Positions 33,369 to 43,501 of a stretch of 60,000 bases of DNA are shown here, in pieces. A program made the position numbers and the translations under genes. The notes beneath the pieces are model-generated. The model had not been told where the DNA came from and did not search any database. It worked only from the letters and a program-made list of their open reading frames with translations. Numbering within the stretch: position 1 is the first letter of the stretch; each line of letters begins with the position of its first letter. Origin of the DNA: Polytrichum commune (Eukaryota; Streptophyta; Polytrichopsida; Polytrichales; Polytrichaceae); NCBI GenBank assembly GCA_950295325.1, contig OX485806.1:17672001-17732000 (forward strand), read 5' to 3'.

Positions 33369-35612
33369 CTAATGATGATCATGTGCAGCACGGATCATGC
33401 ACCAAGTGCTTGCGGAGACCTGATCCTCATCCGAATCTGTGTCTTTGCGGGTATAACCAGATGATAACTTCAGATGACCCCTTCCATAAACGATGTTGTA
33501 TGCTGTCTCCCATCCTGCACGCCTGCTTCCAGGAATGAAGTCCACTAATACCACGACTCTGCAAATGTGGACAAGAATGATCGGGCACTCGAAGTTGGAA
33601 TCTTTGACTTCCAGCACACATGCATCACCCTCTTTCAGTCGATGGTCCTAGGAGAATTCCATCCAGCCACCGCTCACACCATGGTTACTGTTGGAGCTCC
33701 TGGTGAGCAAAAAGGCCGTCCACTGGGAAGTGAAAAGAGTGAAGAAGGATCACCTGACCTCTTTTCTGCGGCAAATGGGTTTTTGCAAAACTCGCCGGAA
33801 TGGGCTGCATCAGATTATATTCCATGATCATTCCATCGGAACTTTAATTTGTGGGTAAGGTCCTCTGTCGAAACTCGATTTATGAGCACTAGTAGTTAAC
33901 CCATCTTAAATGCCCAAAAAAAAAACTAGCAAAAGGAAGAAAAAAGACGAAAAAGAAACAAAAAATACTCCATACTGATCCATGCCATGACAGAAGTAAA
34001 GTATTCCCCAGCCACATGCCCCAAGTGCAGACTTGGGATTGCATTTGTGCACAGGAGAAGTCCCCTTGAAGGAGGTTGCTGATCTCTTCTATGTGCGCCT
34101 TCCATTTGTCAAGCATCTATTTAAGTGTTGCAATATTTAACCTACTTCGCGGCCGCCTTCCATTCCCAAACATCTAAGTGTTGCAAGTGACTGACCTAGT
34201 TTCTTGGAGGCCGCCTTCCATTACAAATCATCGAAGTGCTGTGGTGACTAACCTAATTGGGAATCATTTTCCCAAATCGCTACAGACGACAATCCACATG
34301 TCAGTTAATTAAAATTCACTTACAAGTGGCGCTTCCTCCCAGTGACTAACGTCGGGAACCCTAATTTGCCCAAAAATCTGCCCATCGCTCCGAAAACATA
34401 AGTAAAACTTGGAGTAAAATTTGGGTACGGCCGGAATTTGTTACCAGCCAGAAACCACGGTAGACGCTTGAAGGTCTCATCGTCACCACCACACTCGGGT
34501 GCTTCGTTTGGGTTTGGAATTTATGAGCATCCGCGGTAGCCTTACAGATCTCATCCCTCGTGTTGGGACGCCTTCGTGAAGCATATGCCTTGGAATTCCA
34601 CCCACCCTCGTCCACCTGATGATCGCCTTTGCGATATACCCTCCTCACAGACCTGAACCTTAGGCGGCTGCTGCTGGAGTGCAAGAGGTGGCTAGAGGGA
34701 TTCAACATCATCTCAAGCTCGGTCTTGATATTGATGGGCCTATTCAATTTGTACACAGGCAGGGTGAGTGTAGCTAGAAGAGAGAGTCGACACATGCCAT
34801 GCATTTTAAACCACCAGGATCTGGAAGAGATTTGCTAACAGTTAGAGAAAAAAATACACTCCAGCAATTTTACATAGCAGAAGTAGTACTGGTAAGACTT
34901 TTGATGAGTTTTTTATTATTTCAGACCCCGCAACTTAACCTTCGTTGTAATCAAAGTTTGTAATTTATTCTCTTGATGAAAACCGACATCGTAGGGAAAA
35001 GCGGTACTCAGAAGAAATATTACGACCCAGCTGGATTTTGTATGTGCACAGCTTGCTCAAGAGACACCAACAACCTTTTCTACACTGAGATCCTACAACA
35101 CTCAATTCAATCTGTACAGACAGAGTGTAGCTCTTCACAGTGGAGACTTCTTCCCAGAAAATACGAAAATCAAACCCTGCCAGACAACCTGACAGTAACT
35201 TTGATAACTCTTTATGTCGAACTCGCTGAGCAAGTGCGGCCTGCTCATGACGAGTGCATGTCTGTTATATTTTAATCTGTTCAATCACATGACCAACGCA
35301 TCTACTGTATCTCACTCATGCATGGCCCCACAGCCAGACGCTCAAGTTTGCTTTCTTCAGATTTTAGATGCTATAGTTAATTTCACGTATCAGGAAGCTC
35401 CTCAAGCCTGCATGATCCTCCAGTCCAACCAGAAAACTACTTGCAGCAGGATGCCTCACCGCAGGGTTAACCAATGATCGATCAACCAACACAGCAGTAG
35501 TCATGTGGCCTCGCTCCACACATTGTGGGCAGGCGGCCCTCGACATTACCCCCACCTGCACATCCATACTTGACTCCAGATCCAGAGAGAGCGCTGCTAC
35601 ATGAGCTTCCAA
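33369..35612 (-). pseudogene. Decayed third B3 paralogue
   Basis: Remnants of the same exon order are visible on the minus strand. The exon 1-like part (about 35612-35390) keeps CPQCVERG and a following NPAVRHP, but the expected donor GTACGTG reads ATACGTG. The exon encoding B3-1 is not recognisable between 34830 and 35380. The exon 3-like part (about 34822-34445) keeps TKHPSVVVTMRPSSVYRGFWL and a GT donor. The last exon (about 33808-33369) starts IPASFAKTHLP. It then needs a frame change to reach VSGGWMEFS, hits an in-frame TAG before DHRLKEGDACVLEV, and ends early after LVHICRVV. A functional protein is unlikely. Confidence 0.75.
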
Positions 35613-36545
35613 TTAGCCTGCACCAAATCGATTGAAAAGCATCACATGTTGACACCATGCACCAGCCACCACATGCATGGTGCAGCAAGCTAATGATCTT
35701 TCCGGTCTGGATGCATGGCACCAATCTTTCTAGGTCAGATTGATGCAATCTTTAAAATTCATGATCACCGTACATGTGTGGGTAAGGACAGACATTATTG
35801 CAGGTAATCATAGCAATCAACTACCGGCCTACTATACACACAAAATGAATCAGCCGGGAGCTATGTTCGGGGAAAACCGACGGCTAGTTCATTATCAGCC
35901 GATGGATTTCCCCTCATGGCCGGTCCAAATTTCCAACCATCGGATGGAAATCCAACCGTAATTTCAGTCCTCCAGCAATTAGCCGATGGACCCGTAAATG
36001 TCCCGGAAATGTAGCCGATTCTTCTTGTGAGTTCCTGGATTTCAGTCAGAAGCATCCAGAGCGCTATTTGTCTGGGGCATCTGATGATGCACTTGAGGAA
36101 GTACCCTAAACCTTAAACTTTTTGAATTATGCAACCTTTCCATGACCAAATCCAATTGCTTCTATGAAGAATTGGGGGACCCTTGGCCTTCAAGCGGTGA
36201 AGGCATTGCTAGGTTCAATTCCTGCCAAGGATATTAACTCTTCAAATTTAAAGTTTTGAACATGCCTTTCTTTTCACTTATTCAAGATTTTGTACTAAGA
36301 AATGATTTCTAATAACTTTTCATACATTTTTTAAACAATTAGTGCCGATATGAATTCCATTTAATCGGATATTGGCCAATGAAAATATGAAAATATAGGC
36401 AATTGGCCGATTGAATTTACAAAAGACCGGCTCTTGCCGATGTAAATTGGAAAAAATCTTACCCTTTGTAGCAACTACTGGCAATTAGCCACTAAGGCTT
36501 CAAAAACTTCCCGAACTCTGGCCGGGAGGCCCCCGAGCGGCAAGC
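35613..36545. other. Intergenic DNA with GCCGAT-type words, no gene seen
   Basis: GCCGAT and its inverse ATCGGA/ATCGGC recur at 35850-36030 and 36345-36450 (for example AGCCGATGGA, ATCGGATGG, GGCCGATTG). Such clusters can be subterminal repeats of an eroded transposon, but no ends were found. Confidence 0.35.
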
Positions 36546-37308
36546 TAAGGGCGACTTTCCATGCAGCCCAGTCACCCACCAGATTCTACTGGGAAGGAGG
36601 ACAAACCCGCTCAAATGCAGATGGAATATGGTGGGTTAGGGCTTTGCATGTGCCAACTACACTAAATATGATATTTAGTGTCATTGTGTCAACTTTTCGG
36701 ATGACACTTCTTATGAATAAGTGAACAAATATTGTCCCGGATGATGGATGAGTTCATCCATTGGCCAAAACCCTACCTTCTCTTGTCAACAACTTGTGAT
36801 GAAATATTGTCATGTATGATTGAAATTTGGATGAAAATTCACTTGGTAAGTGATAGTAATTGCAATATTGTCAATTTATAATCACCCAAATTTTTTACAA
36901 GGAATGACAAATGATGTTGGGTTAACAGTTAGTGTTGGTGACACTATACCGTGGTTTACAATTAGTATTGAGCAAGACAATTAAAATTGGTGACATTAAA
37001 TATCATATTTAGTGTAGCTATTCTCATCTTCTCAAATCCGGGCCCACTTACTAAAATCCTCCTCTAGGTTAAAACCTCCTCCTCTTCTTAAACTCATTCT
37101 TCAATCCTTTGATGACCGGCACTAGTAGGTTAAAAGGTGCTTTGGTGGGCACATGGAAGTCTAGTAGCCCGTGTACACGGCCCTCACCCCCACCATTCTA
37201 GTAGAATGTGGTTGTTTGACAACTTGTGCTTTTCAACATGTGAACACGTCCAACCCATTATTATCTAGACTCTAGTGGACGAGTGGCCTACATGGAAACT
37301 CACCCTAA
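36546..37308. mobile_element. Tourist-like MITE interrupted by a second MITE
   Basis: TAA duplications (36546-36548 and 37306-37308) flank inverted ends: GGGCGACTTTCCATGCAGCC at the left and, at the right, the reverse of GGGTGAGTTTCCATGTAGGC. The copy is split at 36658 by copy D of the palindromic-TIR MITE. Without that insertion it would be about 400 bp. The adjacent intact relative is at 37336-37625. Confidence 0.8.
36658..37016. mobile_element. Palindromic-TIR MITE, long family, copy D
   Basis: A 355-bp element with TA on each side. It begins CACTAAATATGATATTTAGT and ends with the inverse form CATTAAATATCATATTTAGT. The interior (GACACTTCTTATGAATAAGT, GGTTTACAATTAGT) matches copy E at 46333 but not the short family. 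The neighbouring Tourist copy at 37339 gives the empty site: GTGCCAACCAGCTATT against GTGCCAAC-TA-[element]-TA-GCTATT. That supports a two-base TA duplication. Confidence 0.85.
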
Positions 37309-37335
37309 GTAGGTTGGGAACTTAGAGGAGGCATG

Positions 37336-37625
37336 TAAGGGTGAGTTTCCATGTATGCCGCTCGCCCACCAAACTTTACTAACAATAAGGATAGATGTAA
37401 ATGAAATTTGGTGGGGTAATGTTTGTACGTGCCAACCAGCTATTGTTATTTTAAGTGTTTAGTGGCGTGTGAGAGATTAGTGGCCTATGGTCACAGCCTT
37501 CCACATTCTAGTAGGGAACCAAATTATGGTTGTGTGTTTGCTTTTGTTATCTTCATGAGAACATAATTAACCCACTATTATCTAGAATCTAATGGGCGAG
37601 TAGCATACATGGAAACTCACCCTAA
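37336..37625. mobile_element. Intact Tourist-like MITE, 284 bp
   Basis: TAA at 37336-37338 and 37623-37625 flank inverted ends of about 35 bp: GGGTGAGTTTCCATGTATGC, then CGCTCGCCCA, against the reverse of TGGGCGAGTAGCATACATGG and AAACTCACCC. The interior is homologous to the interrupted copy just upstream. No coding capacity. Confidence 0.85.
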
Positions 37626-39127
37626 GTATTTGGATGTGGCCACAATCATTCATAAGGACCACTAAGTCTGTCAAATTTATAACCACATTCAAAAATTGCC
37701 TAAAGGGGCCGGAAGGCCACACACATTCAAAAATACCAACTTCAAAACGGAGTTTCGTAAGCCAAGGTAAAAGAGTTTTGACGTTGACATGTGCCTAACT
37801 TCAAGGAGTTGAGTTTCAAGATTGGTCCCTTGTTTTTTTGGTTAAAACCATCCGTATCCAAGTCTGATCGGAAACAGAGGCTTTAAGCTTTGCAAGACCA
37901 CCATCTTGGGTCGAAGCAATGAACGGGGAGAAGTTTCCAACATCACCACTAGTTATAGACAAAGCGGTTGAGAGCGTAAGAAATAACTAGTTCAAGTTAA
38001 AGACTTAGGAAAATTACCAATCATTTTTAAATCATTTATAGAATACAACTCAAAGTAGTAAAGAGAAATCCGATAGATGTCAACGTGTAACCATTCGGCC
38101 TTGGGAACACTAGGATCTTGACCGGTTATGCCCAAAATACTCCCCGGACACTGGATCGGAGTTGAAACATGGACGTTCAAACCCCATAAAAAAAAGAGGG
38201 GGTCAACCAACCCTTGAAACCAAGCTCCTCGAAGCTAGTAGGTGTTAAGACATGATGAATGTCATCCATTCACTCTCCAGCTCCATCCATAGCTTCTTAG
38301 TAAGCATACCTACCCGACTGGTCCTTAATTACCAGTTAAGTCACAGTAGGTAGATAGCGATAAGGTAGATGGATGATAAACCCAATCACACTCTAAACCT
38401 TAACCCAAGTTAACCAATTGTCTTCACCCCTATATAATCTTAATGAAATAGAGCTCCAGCTCATTCTTTGATGCTCATACTTTGTGTTAATGTTTGTTGG
38501 CTCTGTCTCTAGGACGGACCCTATGCATCGACTTCTCTGTTTCACGAGCAAATTTCTTAACCACTTTGCGTTCACACTTGGACATTACTTGAACCTGTCA
38601 CATTTGATCCAGTTTATTTATTGTGGATGTTAACTATAGTTAACTATATAGATATATAGATATATAACTATAGTTGCTTCCTAAAATAGCCATGGACTGG
38701 CATGAGCAAAGTGGACAACTACAGTTGTAGTCTTTCATAATAAAAGACAAAGCCTCACGGTCTACCGTTTTCTTGTTATACTTTGTGTTTTTGCTTGTCT
38801 CTCAACAGTAGGCACATGTCAAGGCCTAAAATAAACCTTTTTACTTGGCGTACTAAACTCCTCCATTCCGAGTGAAACCGGCGTTCAATTGTTTTCAAAC
38901 ATGTGTGGCCTCCACATGAGACAGACTTCCTTCATCCCTTTATAGGCCATTCATCTCCGTGATCATCATCCCCGGGGCGAGCTGGACCCATGATGGTGGC
39001 TACGAAGTTACATCTTCACCCACCTGCTCTTCTCTCCAATGATGCGGTAACGCCTTTGATCCCAACCGGCACATTTATAAACACATAAGCAATGACTCCC
39101 ACATCAATGCGAGCGGGGAATGGATTG
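37626..39127. other. Intergenic DNA; one R2 repeat copy
   Basis: No gene recognised. A minus-strand R2 copy lies at 38070-38153 (inverse of CAGTGTCCGGGGAGTATTTT..CCTAGTGTTCCCAAGG..GTTGACATCTATCGG). A TATAGATATATAGATATATA tract is at about 38647-38668. Confidence 0.5.
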
Positions 39128-40215
39128 AGGAGGCACGTTCATGCAAGTGCAGGGGAATAATTCATTTCTCCAACTTGTAGGATTATTAGTATCAGACCAG
39201 CGCAACAAATTTCCAAGGAAACTGTAAAAGCGGTCTTGTAGAACGGCCGGAAGTCGATGCATGACGATGAGATGGTACCTGATTTGGGCGCCATGGTCCG
39301 TATCTTGCCGGTTATATGTCTGATGACCTGCTGGAATTGGCTACGCAAGCTCGGTGATCCTAGGTAGGTATTATAGGAGCCTCTAATCCCCCAGTAGTTG
39401 GCGATGTTTCATAGTAGGATATTCAATATTGTTGAAGAAATTGCCAGGCTAGCTGGGCCATTGATGAAATTGGTGAAGCTTCGCGATCGATGTTGCAGAT
39501 TATGATCCGATGTCTTTTTGTTCCCACTCTTTGAGTCACCGGTGAACGAGATTTTCCCTTCCGGTTGTCTACTCATCAGTTTGTGTTGCAGTCTTTGTGC
39601 AGGGCTGCACACGATCACTACATATAACTTCTATCGCAGTTTGGGTGGTAATTCTTCACGGAAGTAAAATATAAGTCCTGGTGAAAGTGGGGGATGAATT
39701 GAGTGAGGCACGTTCATGCAAAGTGCATGGAACTAAGGGTACATGGAAGGAGCAAATTAGTCCATGTAAAAAGGGCGAAAGATGACGTTTCTTGCCAGTT
39801 ACACTAATTATCTGCTGAAACTGGGACCTGGCTAGGCGCCCAATTCATGGCTAAGCAAGCTCGGTGATTAAACTTAGGTGTGGTACCCTTTCCCCCAGCC
39901 AATTGGTGATGACGTTGCAGGATGTTGCAGGATATTCAATATTGTTGAAATTGGGTCATTGTTGAAATTGATGAAGTCTCGTGATGCACATCACCCCCGT
40001 GTAGATAGATATTTACCCATTCGAGTGTCTAATAATTTGTCTCCCACTCTTTAATATGTGACCGGTGAAAGAGAGTTTTTTCCGTTCTGGTTGTCCACTG
40101 ATCAGATTGTCATGTCGCAGTCATCCAGGGCTGCGGCGGGAAGGTTGTACAACACATGATCACTACCGACCTACACAATTTGGTGCTAATTCACGACAAG
40201 AAGTGCTAATTTGGT
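39128..40215. repeat. Tandem duplication, about 550 bp, two copies
   Basis: The copies at about 39128-39690 and 39700-40215 share GAGGCACGTTCATGCAA, GCTAAGCAAGCTCGGTGAT (diverged), AGGATATTCAATATTGTTGAA, CCCACTCTTT, GACCGGTGAA and GGTTGTC-ACT-ATCAG in order. No coding function is seen. It lies upstream of the plus-strand B3 gene. Confidence 0.75.
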
Positions 40216-40907
40216 GAAACCGGAATTCATAGGCATCAGTTGTCATCTGGAATTGCTGGCGTTTCTCCATCTCTATTTAGACTCATGGTGATCGGAGTTG
40301 TTGAGGTGGTAAGGATATGATCAGACTGCCAACAAGCTTCTCTGTTCCTCGAATACTCTCTTTGAATCAAGCACAGTCAGGCTCCATATTGTCTGGACGA
40401 ATTGTTTCTTGCTACCATCTGCTATTTGATCTTTAAAAGGTCATGCTTGCTTCACCACATGTAAGCAAAATTCCTCACTACCCACCAATTCAATTTTCGA
40501 CAACCAGAACAGAAATCTGCATGACTGCGACCAAATCCCAGAGCATTTGGCCGGCTAAAGCCTCCATACAATAATCGGTGGGCAATGAGGAATTTTGCTT
40601 ATAAATAGAGGGACAAACATGCCACGTTACCTTAAAGAGTCTCAACAGGTGATGTAGCAAAAACATAAAAAAATAAATTGGAGGGACTCATAGGCGTGCT
40701 CTAAGGCTTCATAGAAAGGCATGTAGCACGAGGAGATGGTGAAGTAAAATGTGAGTAGGGTTGTTGATGACCTCAACATGAACGTTGCCACATCGCCAGT
40801 TTAGTGATTCTGGTGCCGAATTGGTGCAGATACACTCAGCAACTAGCACGGCCGAAGTTTGTTCTGTTCAACCGGCCGCTTCGAAAGTCGAGAGGATTCA
40901 GGAATAC

Positions 40908-42417
40908 ATGGAGAAAGAGAAACGGAAACTGCGACCAAGGAAGGTGGTGGTGCCCGCTGCAAACACAATTGGCCGGAATTCCCAATCAGGCCACATGACT
41001 ACTAGAGGCGCCAAGAAATTACTACGCCAAGACATTGGTACCTGCGAGAGCGAGGAACTCACGCAGGAAAGTAGTGAGGACAAGAGCGCGTGCAATGTTC
41101 CTGTTGAATCTCTTCGCAACAAATCGCAGGGTTATCATCAAAGGTGCTCTGTAGCGAAACGGCAGAGGCTTGACTGCACAACTGAGAAGTTTCGACCAAA
41201 AGTGACCGAATTGGAACTAGAAAGGGCGCTGGAAGCCGCTACTTCTCTGAAAACCAAGAATCCAACTTATGTTGTGCGGATGAAACCTTCTCATGTCTAC
41301 CGAGGGTTCTATATGGTGAGTTATGTAAAAATGTACTCGTCCTTGTGGAGTAAAATTTTAGCAAGAAAAGAGCTAATTAGTCTGTGGTGCACTTCAAATC
41401 GGTGGTGCAACAAGAGAAGGGTAAATGTGTGATGGAAAGCTGCGTTTGTACAAAAAGAACAGATAATCAATGGTTCAGGCAGTGATTGATTGAACATGGC
41501 CTTGAAAGCAAATAGATGAATCTGTGGTGATTTCTACATATTAGATCTTCTTCCCATATTTATCTTCTTGAGAGGCTTGTTGTTGCGTTAGCCTGACTTT
41601 TGTCTACTACCCTGCGATGCAGGATTTTCCAAAATTATTCTCAAAACAACATATGCCACAGGAAAGAATGGTGATTCGCCTCATGGACGCAGATGGATCT
41701 CAATGGGAAGTTAGATGGATCGTGCCTAAATATGCAATTAGTGGGGGCTGGGCTGCATTCAGCCGTGACCATGATCTGGAGGAAGGAGACATTTGCGTCT
41801 TTGAGGTTGTTGACTCCAGCAACTACACCTTGCTTGTTCACATTTTCAGAGTGGCTCAGTTCAAATCAGTACTTGGAACATACGATACAGAAGCTGTCAA
41901 AGGACAGCACATGAGGCCAGAAATCGAAACCTGCTGTGCTTGTGGTGAAGAACTTACCTTGACAGACATCCAAAGAAACTCAGTCTCACATTCTCCTCCC
42001 GTAAAAGCTTCTCCAGAAGATATCAAAGTTGATGTAGAGGTGACCACCAAGTATGATGACATGAAGCCAACTTGGGAGCAACCAAGAACAGTGGTAACAG
42101 GAACCCAAAATGTTGAGAAGGTGGACATTGAAATGGGAGCTGCTGCTAAAGTGGAACTGGATCACATTGACTCTGAGGCTGGGATCACCCTTCTGGCATT
42201 CGCCAATGAGAAGTGGACATGGTGTCGAGTGTTTCGTCTGATTCGAAAGCGCCAGAACAAGATGAACTTGGAGTTCCTGGTGGACTTAGAAGATCCCAGA
42301 AGCACTTTCAGTCATGCGTTCAAGGACAGCTCTGGAAACATCTCCACAAAGGTGGTCGTCCAAAAATGGGTGTCTTACAACCAATTCGCACCTGACTTCA
42401 CATGGTGCATTATTTGA
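40908..42417 (+). CDS. B3 gene 4: single visible B3 domain plus shared C-terminal module; 5' end uncertain
   Basis: Two exons are clear: one ending at 41315 (donor GTGAGT) and 41623-42417 (acceptor GCAG), in phase 0. From the first in-frame ATG (40908) the product is 400 aa. The frame is open back to at least 40785, and CGCCAG at 40794-40799 could be an acceptor, so an upstream exon may exist. A basic KEKRKLRPRK, likely nuclear, is near the start. The B3 domain is MKPSHVYRGFYM, DFPKLFSKQHMP, WEVRWIVPK, ISGGWAAFSRDHDLEEGDIC and LLVHIFRV. ETCCACGEELTL follows. The last 77 residues (W..VFRLIRKRQ, LEFLVDLE, KWVSYNQFAPDF) resemble the C-terminal module of gene 1. It is equivalent to the B3-2 half of the minus-strand genes; no B3-1 exon was found upstream. 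Confidence 0.75.
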
Positions 42418-43501
42418 GTCATCAACCAGGCAATACGTATCAATGCCCTGAAGAAAATAATCAAGCTTGATGATTGTCCCCACCTGTCTGCTGCGCACAG
42501 TGCCCGTCACTGTCTATAACAACTTGAGCTCTATGCATTGATCTCCCAAAGCTACCTTATTCTGGACAAGTTTGTGCATATCATAGCCAATCAAATGTCT
42601 TCACATGTCAATAGTAAATTCAAACATTGGAGGCATGCACAAATAGTAGTGTCTACAGCTGATATGACGAACTTTGGGTAAGGGGCACATCTGAGATAAG
42701 GAGCTCCAGAGTTTATGCAACTGTCTTTGATGTGGATATGGACTCCGCTGGGTTGCCTTCTTCAAACCCTAGTGAAGTCATGCTCAGACTTAATTCAAAA
42801 TTCAAACAGGGTTGTCATACTCACCATATATGAGCCACCACACATTAAAACCTTTTGAGTTAAGACACTTTCCAAGCCACTTCCTGCTGAGGCACTGATA
42901 TGATGGAGAGACCCTTCCTCAATGTAAACAAATCTCTCTATACTCATGCATCTAGAAATAATCATGCTTAAGAAACAACAGAAAATATTAAAGCAATCAG
43001 AAGATTAGATATAAGGTTGGAGAGCATGCCTGTCACAAAAAAATTGTGACGGAAGAAAATGAAGCCAAGCAGGCAGAAGAGCCATATGTCTAGAAGAGCT
43101 GCAGTTCAACCTCAGCATTCATCAAATCATCAACAACGACATTCATGGTACTGACAAGTATTGCACATACCCCAAACTAGCAGTGTCATTGAAAAACTGT
43201 TTTGTATCATGTGTAGATGTAGCAAGAGCAGCATCCACATGTGTTTGCCTGACAGCATCAAAGTAAATTATAATCTGAAATTGTTTGACAGCATTCCTGA
43301 GTTCCACGATACTCTCAACACTATGATACACTATGGGTGGGCTACATCATCTCCGCAAGTATGATCTATCAATACACTTTGCTCCATTCAGTGATGATTG
43401 CTTCACCTGGACCAGATGTCTAACTAATCATCTGAAAGAAGCATCTTCTCTGATGCAAATCCAGAATTACCTTTACAAACAAGGATGGGTCAAAAATAAT
43501 C
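42418..43501. other. Convergent intergenic region
   Basis: This lies between the stops of the plus-strand B3 gene and the minus-strand PRKRIP1-like gene. Short frames (43143-43563) have no domain. Presumably it holds both 3' untranslated regions. Confidence 0.5.
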
